Positions 9,149 to 17,260 of a DNA stretch of 34,665 nucleotides are shown here, one piece after another. The first letter of the stretch is position 1, and each line of letters starts with the position of its first letter. The DNA comes from Bryobacterales bacterium. Its GTDB lineage: Bacteria; Acidobacteriota; Terriglobia; Bryobacterales; Bryobacteraceae. The stretch lies in NCBI GenBank assembly GCA_003136575.1, contig PLEX01000133.1, forward strand, positions 138 to 34,802, written 5' to 3'. The translations under genes and the position numbers were made by a program. Under the pieces are notes generated by a model. The model was not told the DNA's origin, did not search any database, and saw nothing but the letters and a program-made list of their open reading frames with translations.

Positions 9149-10036
9149 CTAAAGTGCCAGCGTTTTCAGATATTCGCGGAATGGGCCGCCGAGGTCGTGG
9201 CGGCGCAGCGCGAATTCCACCGTTGCCTTGAGAAATCCGAGCTTGTCGCCCGCGTCGTAGCGCTTGCCGTCGAATTTATATGCGTAGATCGGTCGGCTGC
9301 GGAGCAGACGGCGAAGCGCATCTGTCAGCTGGATTTCACCTCCCGCACCAGGGTCGATATTTTCGATGGACTCGAAAATGTCCGGCGTCAGCACGTAGCG
9401 GCCGATAATGGCCAGATTCGACGGCGCCTCGCTCGGCTTCGGCTTTTCCACCAGATCCCGGATGCGGAACACCTTATTCTTACTGCCATTGTGCGAAACG
9501 GGCTCGGCGTCGATGCACCCGTAGGACGAGATGGACTCATGCGGGACCTCCATGACTGCCAGGACGGGCGCGCAGAAGAATTCGTAGATATCGAGAAGCT
9601 GACGGATGCAGGGCGTTTCCGCGTCGATCACGTCGTCGGCGAGCACGGTGGTGAACGGCTCATCGGCTACCATTTCGCGGGCGCAAAGCACGGCGTGGCC
9701 GAGTCCGCGTGCCTCTTTCTGGCGGGTGTAGGCGACATTAATAAGGTCGGAAACCTCGCGCACCAGGGCCAATAGCTCCGTTTTCTTGCGGATCTCCAGG
9801 AGATGTTCGAGTTCGTAACTGACGTCGAAATGGTCTTCGATTGCCGTCTTGCCGCGGCCAGTCACGATGATGATATTCGTGATCCCGGAGTGGATGGCTT
9901 CTTCGACGCCATATTGGATGATGGGCTTGTCGACAAGCGGCAACATCTCTTTCGGTTGGGCCTTGGTGGCTGGGAGGAAGCGCGTTCCCAAGCCGGCGGC
10001 TGGGAAAACGGCTTTGCGAACTTTCGCGGCGGGCAT
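9149..10036 (-). CDS. galU: UTP--glucose-1-phosphate uridylyltransferase
   Basis: A 295-aa protein, the normal length of bacterial GalU. It makes UDP-glucose from UTP and glucose 1-phosphate in the cytoplasm, for exopolysaccharide, glycolipid and galactose metabolism. The N-terminal nucleotide-binding block reads AVFPAAGLGTRFLPATKA followed by PKEMLP; further blocks are VDKPIIQYGVEEA, GRGKTAIEDHFD, RQKEARGLGHAVLCA, LADDVID and the DAGDKLGFLKA stretch near the end. All are diagnostic of GalU. Start ATG at 10036. The 187 bp between its upstream neighbour's stop (10282) and its start are non-coding, so it probably has its own promoter. It could be functionally linked to glgP, whose product glucose 1-phosphate is its substrate. 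Confidence 0.95.
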   Translation of the reverse strand: MPAAKVRKAVFPAAGLGTRFLPATKAQPKEMLPLVDKPIIQYGVEEAIHSGITNIIIVTGRGKTAIEDHFDVSYELEHLLEIRKKTELLALVREVSDLINVAYTRQKEARGLGHAVLCAREMVADEPFTTVLADDVIDAETPCIRQLLDIYEFFCAPVLAVMEVPHESISSYGCIDAEPVSHNGSKNKVFRIRDLVEKPKPSEAPSNLAIIGRYVLTPDIFESIENIDPGAGGEIQLTDALRRLLRSRPIYAYKFDGKRYDAGDKLGFLKATVEFALRRHDLGGPFREYLKTLAL

Positions 10037-10281
10037 TCATCTCTATCTTGACGGGTAAGGGGTAAATATCGCAACTGTTTGGCACAAAGTGCCGAACGGA
10101 CCGGACCAACCATGCAGGTCCGCTTCGGGCCTGATATTCCCCGGATTGCCCTACCCCCGCGAGGTCCCCGATATATCTCCTCCCGAACGAAGTATTACGC
10201 CGGACATTCCCTGAAAAAACTACGAAATTGCCGCGTCCCCCATAGACCGGTGAATCGGGGACTCGGACAGGCAAACCGGAC

Positions 10282-11835
10282 TTACTTCGATGTCGGCAAG
10301 GCGCGTCTGATTGTAGCCGCTGTGACGGTAATGACCGCCGTCGCCGATCCATTCGGCGTGACGACCTGCAGCCTGACCCGGCCTGCGATCCCGCTTGGCA
10401 GCATCAGGTTGAGCTGAGTCGGAGAGACGTACAACAACCGCGCGAGCTTGCCCTCGGCGTAGACCGTTATGTCCCCCAATTGGATGGAACCCGAGGGCGC
10501 ACTCGCGGGCGGGACCTCCGGCCGCACGGCAAAATTCCACCCAAACACGGTCACTACCGAATCCGCGACTATATGGGTCGTAAAATCCGCGGCGTTCACT
10601 ACTCCGTCCGGCGCGATCACAGGAGGTGGATTGAGCGTGACCGCGTCGAGAGCATTGCCATCCAGCCCGATGGATGTAAAGATCAACCCGTGTCCCCTCA
10701 AATCGACGCGCAGATAGTTGAAAGCCTGCACGGAAAGCGCGCACTGGGGTAACGATCCCACCGTCTCCAGCGTCTGGCCGCCGCCGGCAGTAATCACATA
10801 CATGGTGGATGCGATGCCCGCGTCGACTGCCTGATTCGCCACCAGCGGGAAGCTGCGCTCGTAGCCATGTTCATGGCCGGAAAGGACCAATTGAACGCCA
10901 TGACGCTCTACGATCGGATTGACGTTCTGCTGGACCGACACGCAGATCGGATCGCCCAGATGGGTACCGGTCGGATACGGCGGGTGGTGCAGGAAAACAA
11001 TTTTCCAGTACTTTCCCGTGGCGGCAAGATCGGCGTCGAGCCAGTTCAGCATGCGAGACGCGGCATCGGTGGGCAGGAGGTTCGAATCGATCGACGCGAA
11101 ATGCACGTCACCCCAATCGTAGGAATAATACCTCCCGAGGTCCGCTGCCGGCACATTGCCGGCGGGCGCGGCATGGCCCGCCAGGAACGCAGCGGCGTTG
11201 GCCGTAATGTAGTCGTGATTACCGGGCGTGGCAAAGAACGACAGGCGGCTCATCAGAGGAGCGTACAGAGCAAAATAGTTGGCCTCGAGCTGGGCAAAGG
11301 TGCCGTATTCATACGCCAGGTCGCCTACGTGCATGACTTTGGCGATACCCGTTTCGGCGGCCATCCGCGTGATGAGCGAGAGTTGCTCGGGTGAATCCGC
11401 CCCGCTGTCACCGAAGACGAGAAAGGACATGTCGCCGGGAGTTGGGGTGCTGAAGCCATTCAGGACCGGGTCGTTCGCGGCAACCTGGCCATCCAGCATC
11501 ACCTGATACTGGTAGCCGGTCGCCGCCTGCAAACCCGTTACGTCGGCCTGGTATTGGTAGTAGGCGGAAGAAAGCTGAGTGGTGGACGGCTGAAACACAC
11601 TCATTGTCGCGGGGAAAACGCTTTGGGTACCGTCCGGCGCCGATACCACGACCGAGCCTGCAACAGGCTGAGGGGTGGTCCAAAGGATGGAGACGGAGTC
11701 CGCCAGAAGCCTCTGAAGATAGGGCAGACGCGTAAAGCCACTCGCTGCTGCGGCCGCCTGGCTCAGTCGGGTAAAGCCGACGGCCGCTGCGGAGGCTTGC
11801 AGGAATGTACGTCTTGATACGGATAATGCCGGCAC
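10282..11835 (-). CDS. Tat-exported purple acid phosphatase-like metallophosphoesterase with Solibacter C-terminal domain
   Basis: A 517-aa protein started by GTG at 11835. The N-terminus has a Tat-type motif, SRRTFLQASAAA (residues 7-18). Residues ~36-130 are the fibronectin-like N-domain of purple acid phosphatases. The metallophosphoesterase core is complete: GDSG (Asp143), GDLAYEYG (Asp172, Tyr175), GNHD (Asn207, His208), FLHHPP (His283/284) and GHEHGYERSFP (His321, His323), giving a two-metal centre. The last ~110 residues (NAADF..., FGWNFA, VYAEGKLARLLYVSPTQLNL, GRVRLQVVTPNG) form the TIGR03437-like domain typical of Solibacter secreted proteins. It hydrolyses phosphate esters outside the cytoplasm (inferred). 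It probably shares regulation with the CotH gene directly upstream. Confidence 0.88.
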   Translation of the reverse strand: MPALSVSRRTFLQASAAAVGFTRLSQAAAAASGFTRLPYLQRLLADSVSILWTTPQPVAGSVVVSAPDGTQSVFPATMSVFQPSTTQLSSAYYQYQADVTGLQAATGYQYQVMLDGQVAANDPVLNGFSTPTPGDMSFLVFGDSGADSPEQLSLITRMAAETGIAKVMHVGDLAYEYGTFAQLEANYFALYAPLMSRLSFFATPGNHDYITANAAAFLAGHAAPAGNVPAADLGRYYSYDWGDVHFASIDSNLLPTDAASRMLNWLDADLAATGKYWKIVFLHHPPYPTGTHLGDPICVSVQQNVNPIVERHGVQLVLSGHEHGYERSFPLVANQAVDAGIASTMYVITAGGGQTLETVGSLPQCALSVQAFNYLRVDLRGHGLIFTSIGLDGNALDAVTLNPPPVIAPDGVVNAADFTTHIVADSVVTVFGWNFAVRPEVPPASAPSGSIQLGDITVYAEGKLARLLYVSPTQLNLMLPSGIAGRVRLQVVTPNGSATAVITVTAATIRRALPTSK

Positions 11836-11842
11836 AGATGTA

Positions 11843-11861
11843 ACTTGCTACTTTAGCAAGT
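11843..11861. promoter_or_regulatory. Hairpin/dyad just upstream of the phosphatase start
   Basis: A perfect 8-bp dyad, ACTTGCTA and TAGCAAGT with a 3-nt centre, sits 7 nt upstream of the GTG start at 11835, where a ribosome binding site is expected and none is otherwise clear. It could be an operator or a translation-controlling hairpin in the phosphatase mRNA. Confidence 0.4.
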
Positions 11862-11954
11862 CGCCACGCACGCCAACAGATTCTTACGGGTGTTTACAAT
11901 TATTTACGGAACTTTTTCGGACAGAGCACAGGCAACCGCCACAATTGATTGACT

Positions 11955-13931
11955 TTATTGGAGCGGGAATTGGATTGTCGATGTCGCGCCGCCAGCTGTC
12001 AGAGCCATCTGTGTTGCGGCGCCTGGAGGCAGCGTTGCGGGCATTTGAGCGTTCACCTGATAAAGCCCGGCAAAATCCGACGCGAGTCCGGAAAACCAGA
12101 CATTCATCGGAACGCCGCCGAGTGTCACAATCGGCGTAATAATCGTCGTCGCAAACGATCCGCTCTGCGGCGGCGCGCCCAGTGCCACGTCAGGCGTAAC
12201 CGCACCGAGACCGATTGCGTAGACGCTGACGATTTCGCTCGCTATAGGGGCATTTCCCGCCGCCGCAATCGACCCGTTAGCGCGGGCGACGGCCAAAATG
12301 GCCGGCGAAGCGGGCGATACCGCCACAGACGCCGAATTGCTCATTGCTCCTCCGATCGAGACCACCACGTGTGCGGCGTCGCTCGTAGCTTCATCCTCCG
12401 GAATCTGGAAGCCAATGTACCCGGGATTCGTGAGCACAAGGGGAGCACGGACGCCCTCTATGGCGACGAATGTGGAGCCGATGATGCGGGGCAGCACCGC
12501 CCCGGCTGGTGTTACCAGGGAAGCCTGCGCCGCCGGACCAAGGTCAGACCCGTTGATTTGGGAAAGCGCTCCGGGAGAAAGCTGAAGCACGCTGGTTGCG
12601 GGCGGGTACAGAGTCACGCTCTGAATTTCCGGGTCGGATGACACGGGCTGGAAGCCGGCGCTTATCGAAGACGACAACACAAAGGCCGAGCGCTGCGCGA
12701 GAAAGGAGTGAATCGACTGCAGGGCCGCCAACGTATCCGCCGTTCCGCAGGGCGCCGGTGCGTTTGCGCCAATGACGCACTGTTTATTCGGGTCATCGAG
12801 CGCGGCCGGACTGATCACGCCCCATTCCCGCGTGATTTCGCTGTCCGCCCAACCTCCGGCGCCGCCCAATAGCGTTGCCGCGCGAGTCAGTTCGTTCAGG
12901 TACACGTTGTGGTAGTCCGGGAAGCCATAAAGCGTCTGAGCGAGAACGTTGATATTCGATCCCGTGACACCGCCTTCGGTGATTGTCGCGCCCTGCGTTA
13001 CGCCGTAGATAATGGGCCGCGAGGGGTCGCTGAAAGTGTTGTCTTTGTCCCAGGCGATCATCTGGTACTGAGTTGAATTCTGAAACTGATAGAGATAGAA
13101 ATTGTTCGCGCCCACATATCCGCCCAGAACACCGTCAGTTTCCGCGAGCACATTTTCGGTCGCACAGTAGCTGAGGAACAGACTCGGGTTCATGTAGGCG
13201 GAAAGGCCGGAAATATAGCTGGCCTCAGGCGACGTGGGCGCATTGACCGCCTGGATGAAGTTGGCGAAGGTCTGCAGGTCGGGCGCAGTCTGATTCGACT
13301 TCAGCTTGAGAAAAGCGGAGTAGGAATTCGGATCGGTGCCGAGGTTTCCGAACTCGTACGAGTCACCCCACTGCCACTCATACAAATACCCGCCGTTTTC
13401 TCCGAAGTTCCGCTGAAGAAAATTACCAGCCTGATCGTCTTCATGCTCGACAATGTAATAGAGGCCAAGGAGCTGACCATTCATGAAGAGCTGCGCGGGG
13501 GCCTCGCGCGGCGCGGGAAGTCCCATGGCCCGGTAGAGTTTCATCGAGATCCATTCACGGAGATTCGATGGATCTTCGTTGTTTGCCTTCATCATGACGA
13601 ATTCGAGGCCAAGGAACGTCTGGCCCGTACTGTAGTGGCCGAAATTGAAATCCAGATCGGGCTTGATCGGGCTTCGGCTGCCGTCGCCGTGGGAGCGGAT
13701 ACCGAAAGTAACGGATGCGCCATTCCATGTCATACTCGCGTGGTAATAAGTATCGAGCAAATAATTCTGCTGCAACGCCGCCCAGTCGGACGGAGCCATG
13801 GTAACGTCGATAACTTGAATCTGCGTGTCGTCAAAGAACGCATTTGCGGCCGTTTGGGCCGACGCCGGAACAGAAGATACTGCGGCGAAGATTAATACAT
13901 GGAGAATATAAGCCCGGTGTGGAATCGTCAT
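11955..13931 (-). CDS. CotH kinase-family secreted protein with Solibacter C-terminal domain
   Basis: A 658-aa protein when started at the ATG at 13931, which places a signal peptide first (MTIPHRAYILHVLIFAAVSSV...ASAQ); an ATG 15 codons upstream (13976) adds a non-signal leader and is less likely. Neither start has a strong ribosome binding site. The CotH domain (~40-430) shows FGIRSHGDGSRSPIKPDLDF, YYIVEHEDDQAGNFLQRNFG and the DxD-type block QMIAWDKDNTFSD that corresponds to the metal/catalytic region of atypical CotH protein kinases. The C-terminal ~220 residues are the TIGR03437-like domain (PAILAVARANG, VSVYAIGLGAV, FAGLYQVNAQMP). Family knowledge: CotH phosphorylates exported proteins in Bacillus; substrates here are unknown. 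It may be cotranscribed with the phosphatase gene 119 bp downstream. Confidence 0.85.
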   Translation of the reverse strand: MTIPHRAYILHVLIFAAVSSVPASAQTAANAFFDDTQIQVIDVTMAPSDWAALQQNYLLDTYYHASMTWNGASVTFGIRSHGDGSRSPIKPDLDFNFGHYSTGQTFLGLEFVMMKANNEDPSNLREWISMKLYRAMGLPAPREAPAQLFMNGQLLGLYYIVEHEDDQAGNFLQRNFGENGGYLYEWQWGDSYEFGNLGTDPNSYSAFLKLKSNQTAPDLQTFANFIQAVNAPTSPEASYISGLSAYMNPSLFLSYCATENVLAETDGVLGGYVGANNFYLYQFQNSTQYQMIAWDKDNTFSDPSRPIIYGVTQGATITEGGVTGSNINVLAQTLYGFPDYHNVYLNELTRAATLLGGAGGWADSEITREWGVISPAALDDPNKQCVIGANAPAPCGTADTLAALQSIHSFLAQRSAFVLSSSISAGFQPVSSDPEIQSVTLYPPATSVLQLSPGALSQINGSDLGPAAQASLVTPAGAVLPRIIGSTFVAIEGVRAPLVLTNPGYIGFQIPEDEATSDAAHVVVSIGGAMSNSASVAVSPASPAILAVARANGSIAAAGNAPIASEIVSVYAIGLGAVTPDVALGAPPQSGSFATTIITPIVTLGGVPMNVWFSGLASDFAGLYQVNAQMPATLPPGAATQMALTAGGATSTIQFPLQ

Positions 13932-14075
13932 ACTCGAATTGTCTTTTGGCGTTCCCTTTATCGGCAGGTTATTCATTTACGGCGCGGTTGCCCCAACGGG
14001 GCGTTCCTTATCTGCCGTGAACCGGCACGGTGCAGACTCCAAGGTACTCGCGCGGTGCTCCCGCCGCGCTTGACG

Positions 14076-14094
14076 GGCTGACCCCGAGTCAGCC
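14076..14094. terminator. Hairpin overlapping the stop of the LTxxQ protein gene
   Basis: Perfect 7-bp arms GGCTGAC (14076-14082) and GTCAGCC (14088-14094) with a 5-nt loop overlap the stop codon at 14089-14091. No T-run follows in the minus direction, so termination is uncertain. Confidence 0.35.
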
Positions 14095-14562
14095 GCGGAG
14101 TTGCGACAATGCGCTCTGCTGGGACGGCGTGAGGAGCTGAAAGAACTTTGCGTGGGCAAGCGCCCCGCTCGCGATTTTCTCGCCCGTGAGAGCGGAGAGC
14201 GATGCCGCCGCCTGACTTATGGCCGCGGTATCGTTATTCTTCACAGCGTCCTTAAGCGATTTGCGAGCGGGTTTCAGGCCACTTTGAACCGATTGCCGCG
14301 AAGCGGATGCGGTTGTGAAGATGGCAGCGGCTTCCTGCTGTTGCTCCGGCGTTAGCGACAAGAGAGCCGCCAGACCATTCACATACTTAGTGACTTTAGT
14401 CGCCTTGGCCGGAATCTTGTAAGCGGACTTCGATCCGCCATGTGATGCCAGCGCCTTGTTCGATATGCCCGATTTTGCCTGAGCCTGGGTTTCGCCCAAT
14501 GCCTGGTGACCAGCAGCCAGCGCTGCAATTCCTGGAAGCACTAATAACGTTCGTCGTTCCAT
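14089..14562 (-). CDS. Small exported LTxxQ-motif (Spy/CpxP-like) protein
   Basis: A 157-aa, Ala/Ser/Lys-rich, predicted all-helical protein. The N-terminal region MERRTLLVLPGIAALAAG... is a signal peptide. Two LTxxQ-type motifs, LSLTPEQQQEAAAIF and LLTPSQQSALSQL, frame the helical domain, as in Spy/CpxP periplasmic proteins that bind unfolded envelope proteins or metals. Start ATG at 14562 has a strong Shine-Dalgarno (GGGAGGAT, 5-nt spacing). Chaperone function is inferred from the motif only; many acidobacterial members are uncharacterised. Confidence 0.75.
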   Translation of the reverse strand: MERRTLLVLPGIAALAAGHQALGETQAQAKSGISNKALASHGGSKSAYKIPAKATKVTKYVNGLAALLSLTPEQQQEAAAIFTTASASRQSVQSGLKPARKSLKDAVKNNDTAAISQAAASLSALTGEKIASGALAHAKFFQLLTPSQQSALSQLRG

Positions 14563-15050
14563 AGGTATCCTCCCTGGACCCTTCGTTCAAATTCTTCAGC
14601 AGCAGCTGAATCGAGAGCACTTTGAACTCCATGTCGGGCGCGACAGGGCGCCCGACGCCGGTATTCCGCTCAAATTGCTCTAAATTTACGCTACTCGGCT
14701 ACCCATATATGCGCATATTTCCGGAAAAAGTTGCCCATGTTTCTGAATCAGGCGTGCGAAAAGATACATTGCTCGCGACGGCGGGTCGTCTTTTTGTAAT
14801 GCGCGCAGTCGCAAATCGGCGAATGTGTGCAGCCGACAGCCGTCCCCGCACCTTTGAACTACGGAGGATTCGCACTCGATCCACCGGCGTCCTGCTGGAG
14901 CAACGAGGACAACGAAATGATGCGGCCTTGTGACGTCTTGCCGCGCTCCGTTACGACCGGCTAACCCCTTATTCAACGGACGTTAGCGCCAATGGCATCG
15001 TATTTTCACATTGCCCGCATAGGTTGCAGTGTGGAGGTCATCTGCCGACA
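14563..15050. other. Non-coding region between divergent genes
   Basis: I see no gene here that I would support. It must hold the promoter of the LTxxQ gene. The only clear structure is a hairpin at 14633-14656. All short ORFs crossing it have compositions unlike a real protein. Confidence 0.5.
14633..14656. repeat. Perfect 9-bp inverted repeat
   Basis: Arms GTCGGGCGC (14633-14641) and GCGCCCGAC (14648-14656) with a 6-nt loop, about 70 bp upstream of the LTxxQ gene start. Possibly an operator, a REP-like palindrome or a terminator of an absent gene. Confidence 0.5.
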
Positions 15051-15757
15051 GTGCCGACGAATTCGGAAGCATCCCTTGAAACGCAGCCCGGCGGTTTTGA
15101 AGGGACTCGTGAATACTTGGCCGGCACGCCCCTGCAACCTCTTGCGCCCGCGCTCGATAAATGGTTCAACGAGAACTTCGCGCGCGTCTATTTCCCGGTT
15201 CACGACTGTTCGCGACACACGGCGACTTTTTTTGTCAGGCTGTTGGCTAGCCTGGATAACCGCTACGAGTGCGCGCCGACCGATCTGAAGCGAATTCCGC
15301 CAAAAGGTCCGCTGATCGTCGTAGCCAATCATCCGATGGGAGTGGCGGACGGCGTCATTATGGGTGCCCTGCTCAAATGCGTGCGGCCGGACATCCGCTT
15401 CATGGCAAATTCCCTGCTGAGGGCAGTCCCTCAGCTGCGTAACTACGTGATCCCGGTTGATCCCTTCGACGGCGCGCCGGCAGCCAATAAGCTCAACCGG
15501 CAGGGCGTGCGCCGAACCATCGGATGGCTTCGCGGCGGCGGGCGCAGTGCCGGCTATGAGCGTGCCGGTAGGCGTCGTTGAACCCGAGTGGAAACGAAAG
15601 CGTCGCCAGACTGGTGCAGCGCCTGAGCGTGCCCGCGGTGCCCGTGTTCATTCATGGCGGCGGCAGCGCGGCCTTTCACGCCGGCGGTCTGCTGAATCCC
15701 CGCCTGCGCACCATGATGCTGCCGAGCGAGTTGCTGAAGAAGTATACGGACAGTTGA
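15051..15757 (+). pseudogene. Decayed lysophospholipid acyltransferase-like gene
   Basis: The first frame (GTG at 15051, with GGAGG at 15033-15037; an in-frame TTG lies at 15024) encodes the N-half of a PlsC-like acyltransferase, including the catalytic NHPMGVAD (H-x4-D) block and VIPVDPFDGAPAANKLNRQG. After WLRGGG near 15536 the frame is lost. Homology continues in a second frame (VVEPEW, to ~15592) and then a third (NESVARLVQRLSVPAVPVF, then HGGGSAAFH, then LNPRLRTMMLPSELLKKY), ending at TGA 15755-15757. The FPAGEVS-type region between the first two pieces is missing and the C-terminus is short. With two frame changes, an internal deletion and a truncated end, a non-functional gene is the likeliest reading. 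It is convergent with the esterase. Confidence 0.8.
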
Positions 15758-15838
15758 TCGCCAAGGTGACGGGGTGCCGCGAAGAGCAGGACCGGTCCCG
15801 TCGGCACCTTCGTTGTCCAAAGTTCCCGTTGAACCCCG

Positions 15839-17092
15839 TTACCACGCGTCGCGATTGGCGATGGTCACCCGGAAAAACGGCTTCTCTTTCTCCGCCGGGT
15901 CCATCGTAAACTCCTGCGATGTCTTCTTCGGGTCATAATCGCGCCACAGCCAGGTGAGCGACTCAGGCAGATCGAGCGCGGCCTGAGCGCCACCGTGCGC
16001 CGCCGTGCCGAACCGGAAGTGGAAATCGTACTCGCGCAGCTTCAGCGAGTTTGCCATCGCGATGTTCTGCATGGGCCAGGAGCCGTGTTCGTTTTCGAGG
16101 TCGTCGGCTCCGTCGCTCATCCAGATCCGGATATTCCGCTTCGGTTCCTTGCGCACCATGAACGGGTACACGTTGCCGCCGTCGTTATTCTCTTTTGATC
16201 GCCACTGGATCGAGGTAAAGCTGCCCACCGCGGAGTGAACGCGCGCGAATTTGTCGGGCATGAGCCACGCCGCGTTAAATGCGCAGATGCCCCCGGAGGA
16301 CTCGCCGGCGATTGCCCGGCTGTAACCGTCGGGTCTGAGCTTGTAAGTCTTTTCGACCTCGGGAAGAACCTCTTCCATGAGGAAACGTGGATAGCGGTCG
16401 CTGACCGTGTCGTACTCGATGGAGCGCATCGCTTTCCCGTCGGCAGAAGTGCCCGGGGCGATCATTACGTGCACGAGCGGCGGGAGCAGTCCCTGTTGCA
16501 CCAGATTCTCGGTCACGGTGATCAGCCGGATTCCGCCCAGTTCTGTAATCAGGCTCTGTCCATCTTGCCACACCATCAGCGGGGCGGGATCATTGGGGTC
16601 GACGCCGGGGGACGCGTAGACCCAATAGTCGTACTTCATGCCGTCGTAGATCTTGCTGGTCATGGTGTGCTTCTCGCTGAGCTTGCCGTGGGGAACGCCT
16701 GGCTTAGGGTACGAGTCGGGGTTGTAACCGACCGCGTCGCCGCGCGCACCGAGAGGTTTGCCCGCCGCGTAGAACTGATACTGATGGAGCACACCGGTAC
16801 GCATTTTGGTGAGCGTCATCCAGTGGTTCGCGTCCACCTGCGCCAGTGGTTTCTGCGGCTGCAGATCGATCGATACGGTCACCGGCGAGGGCGAACTGGC
16901 GAGGAAGAGGTAATCCTGACCCCAGACGACGACTTGGGTGGAAGCGGTCATCGCCGCGACGCGCCGCTTCATTTCGGCGCTGTCGGGTCCCTTCCGTGCG
17001 GCGTCGATGCTTTCGGCCGGTGTTGGGGTTTGAGCGAAGATGGCGGGTAAAACGCACAAAAAGGCGGCGAGAGTCTTTATGGTGATCTTCAT
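15839..17092 (-). CDS. Secreted Fes/EstA-type alpha/beta-hydrolase (esterase)
   Basis: A 417-aa protein from ATG at 17092 (a GTG lies one codon upstream). Signal peptide MKITIKTLAAFLCVLPAIFAQ. An N-terminal beta-sandwich (~45-110: VWGQDYLFLASSPSPVTVSI) resembles the CBM48/E-set cap of enterochelin-esterase-like enzymes. The catalytic domain has the nucleophile elbow GESSGG (Ser ~265), the acid region WMSDGADDLEN (Asp ~327-330) and His at TAAHGG (~366), a complete triad. Relatives act on feruloyl-xylan, siderophore or other esters in the periplasm or outside the cell; I cannot choose a substrate. The stop is 81 bp from the decayed acyltransferase, in convergent orientation. Confidence 0.88.
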   Translation of the reverse strand: MKITIKTLAAFLCVLPAIFAQTPTPAESIDAARKGPDSAEMKRRVAAMTASTQVVVWGQDYLFLASSPSPVTVSIDLQPQKPLAQVDANHWMTLTKMRTGVLHQYQFYAAGKPLGARGDAVGYNPDSYPKPGVPHGKLSEKHTMTSKIYDGMKYDYWVYASPGVDPNDPAPLMVWQDGQSLITELGGIRLITVTENLVQQGLLPPLVHVMIAPGTSADGKAMRSIEYDTVSDRYPRFLMEEVLPEVEKTYKLRPDGYSRAIAGESSGGICAFNAAWLMPDKFARVHSAVGSFTSIQWRSKENNDGGNVYPFMVRKEPKRNIRIWMSDGADDLENEHGSWPMQNIAMANSLKLREYDFHFRFGTAAHGGAQAALDLPESLTWLWRDYDPKKTSQEFTMDPAEKEKPFFRVTIANRDAW

Positions 17093-17260
17093 CACGCGCC
17101 AGTATACACCCGGGCTGATGGGTCGTTCGGCTCGCCCGCGCCGCCCGGTTGGTCATAACATCGAGATGAGTAGATCCGTCAGAATGAGAGGCGGTGCGCT
17201 CAACTGAGCGGGGAATGAATCCGCGGCCGTCGCGGTGACACACTATGAAAGGTTCACATC

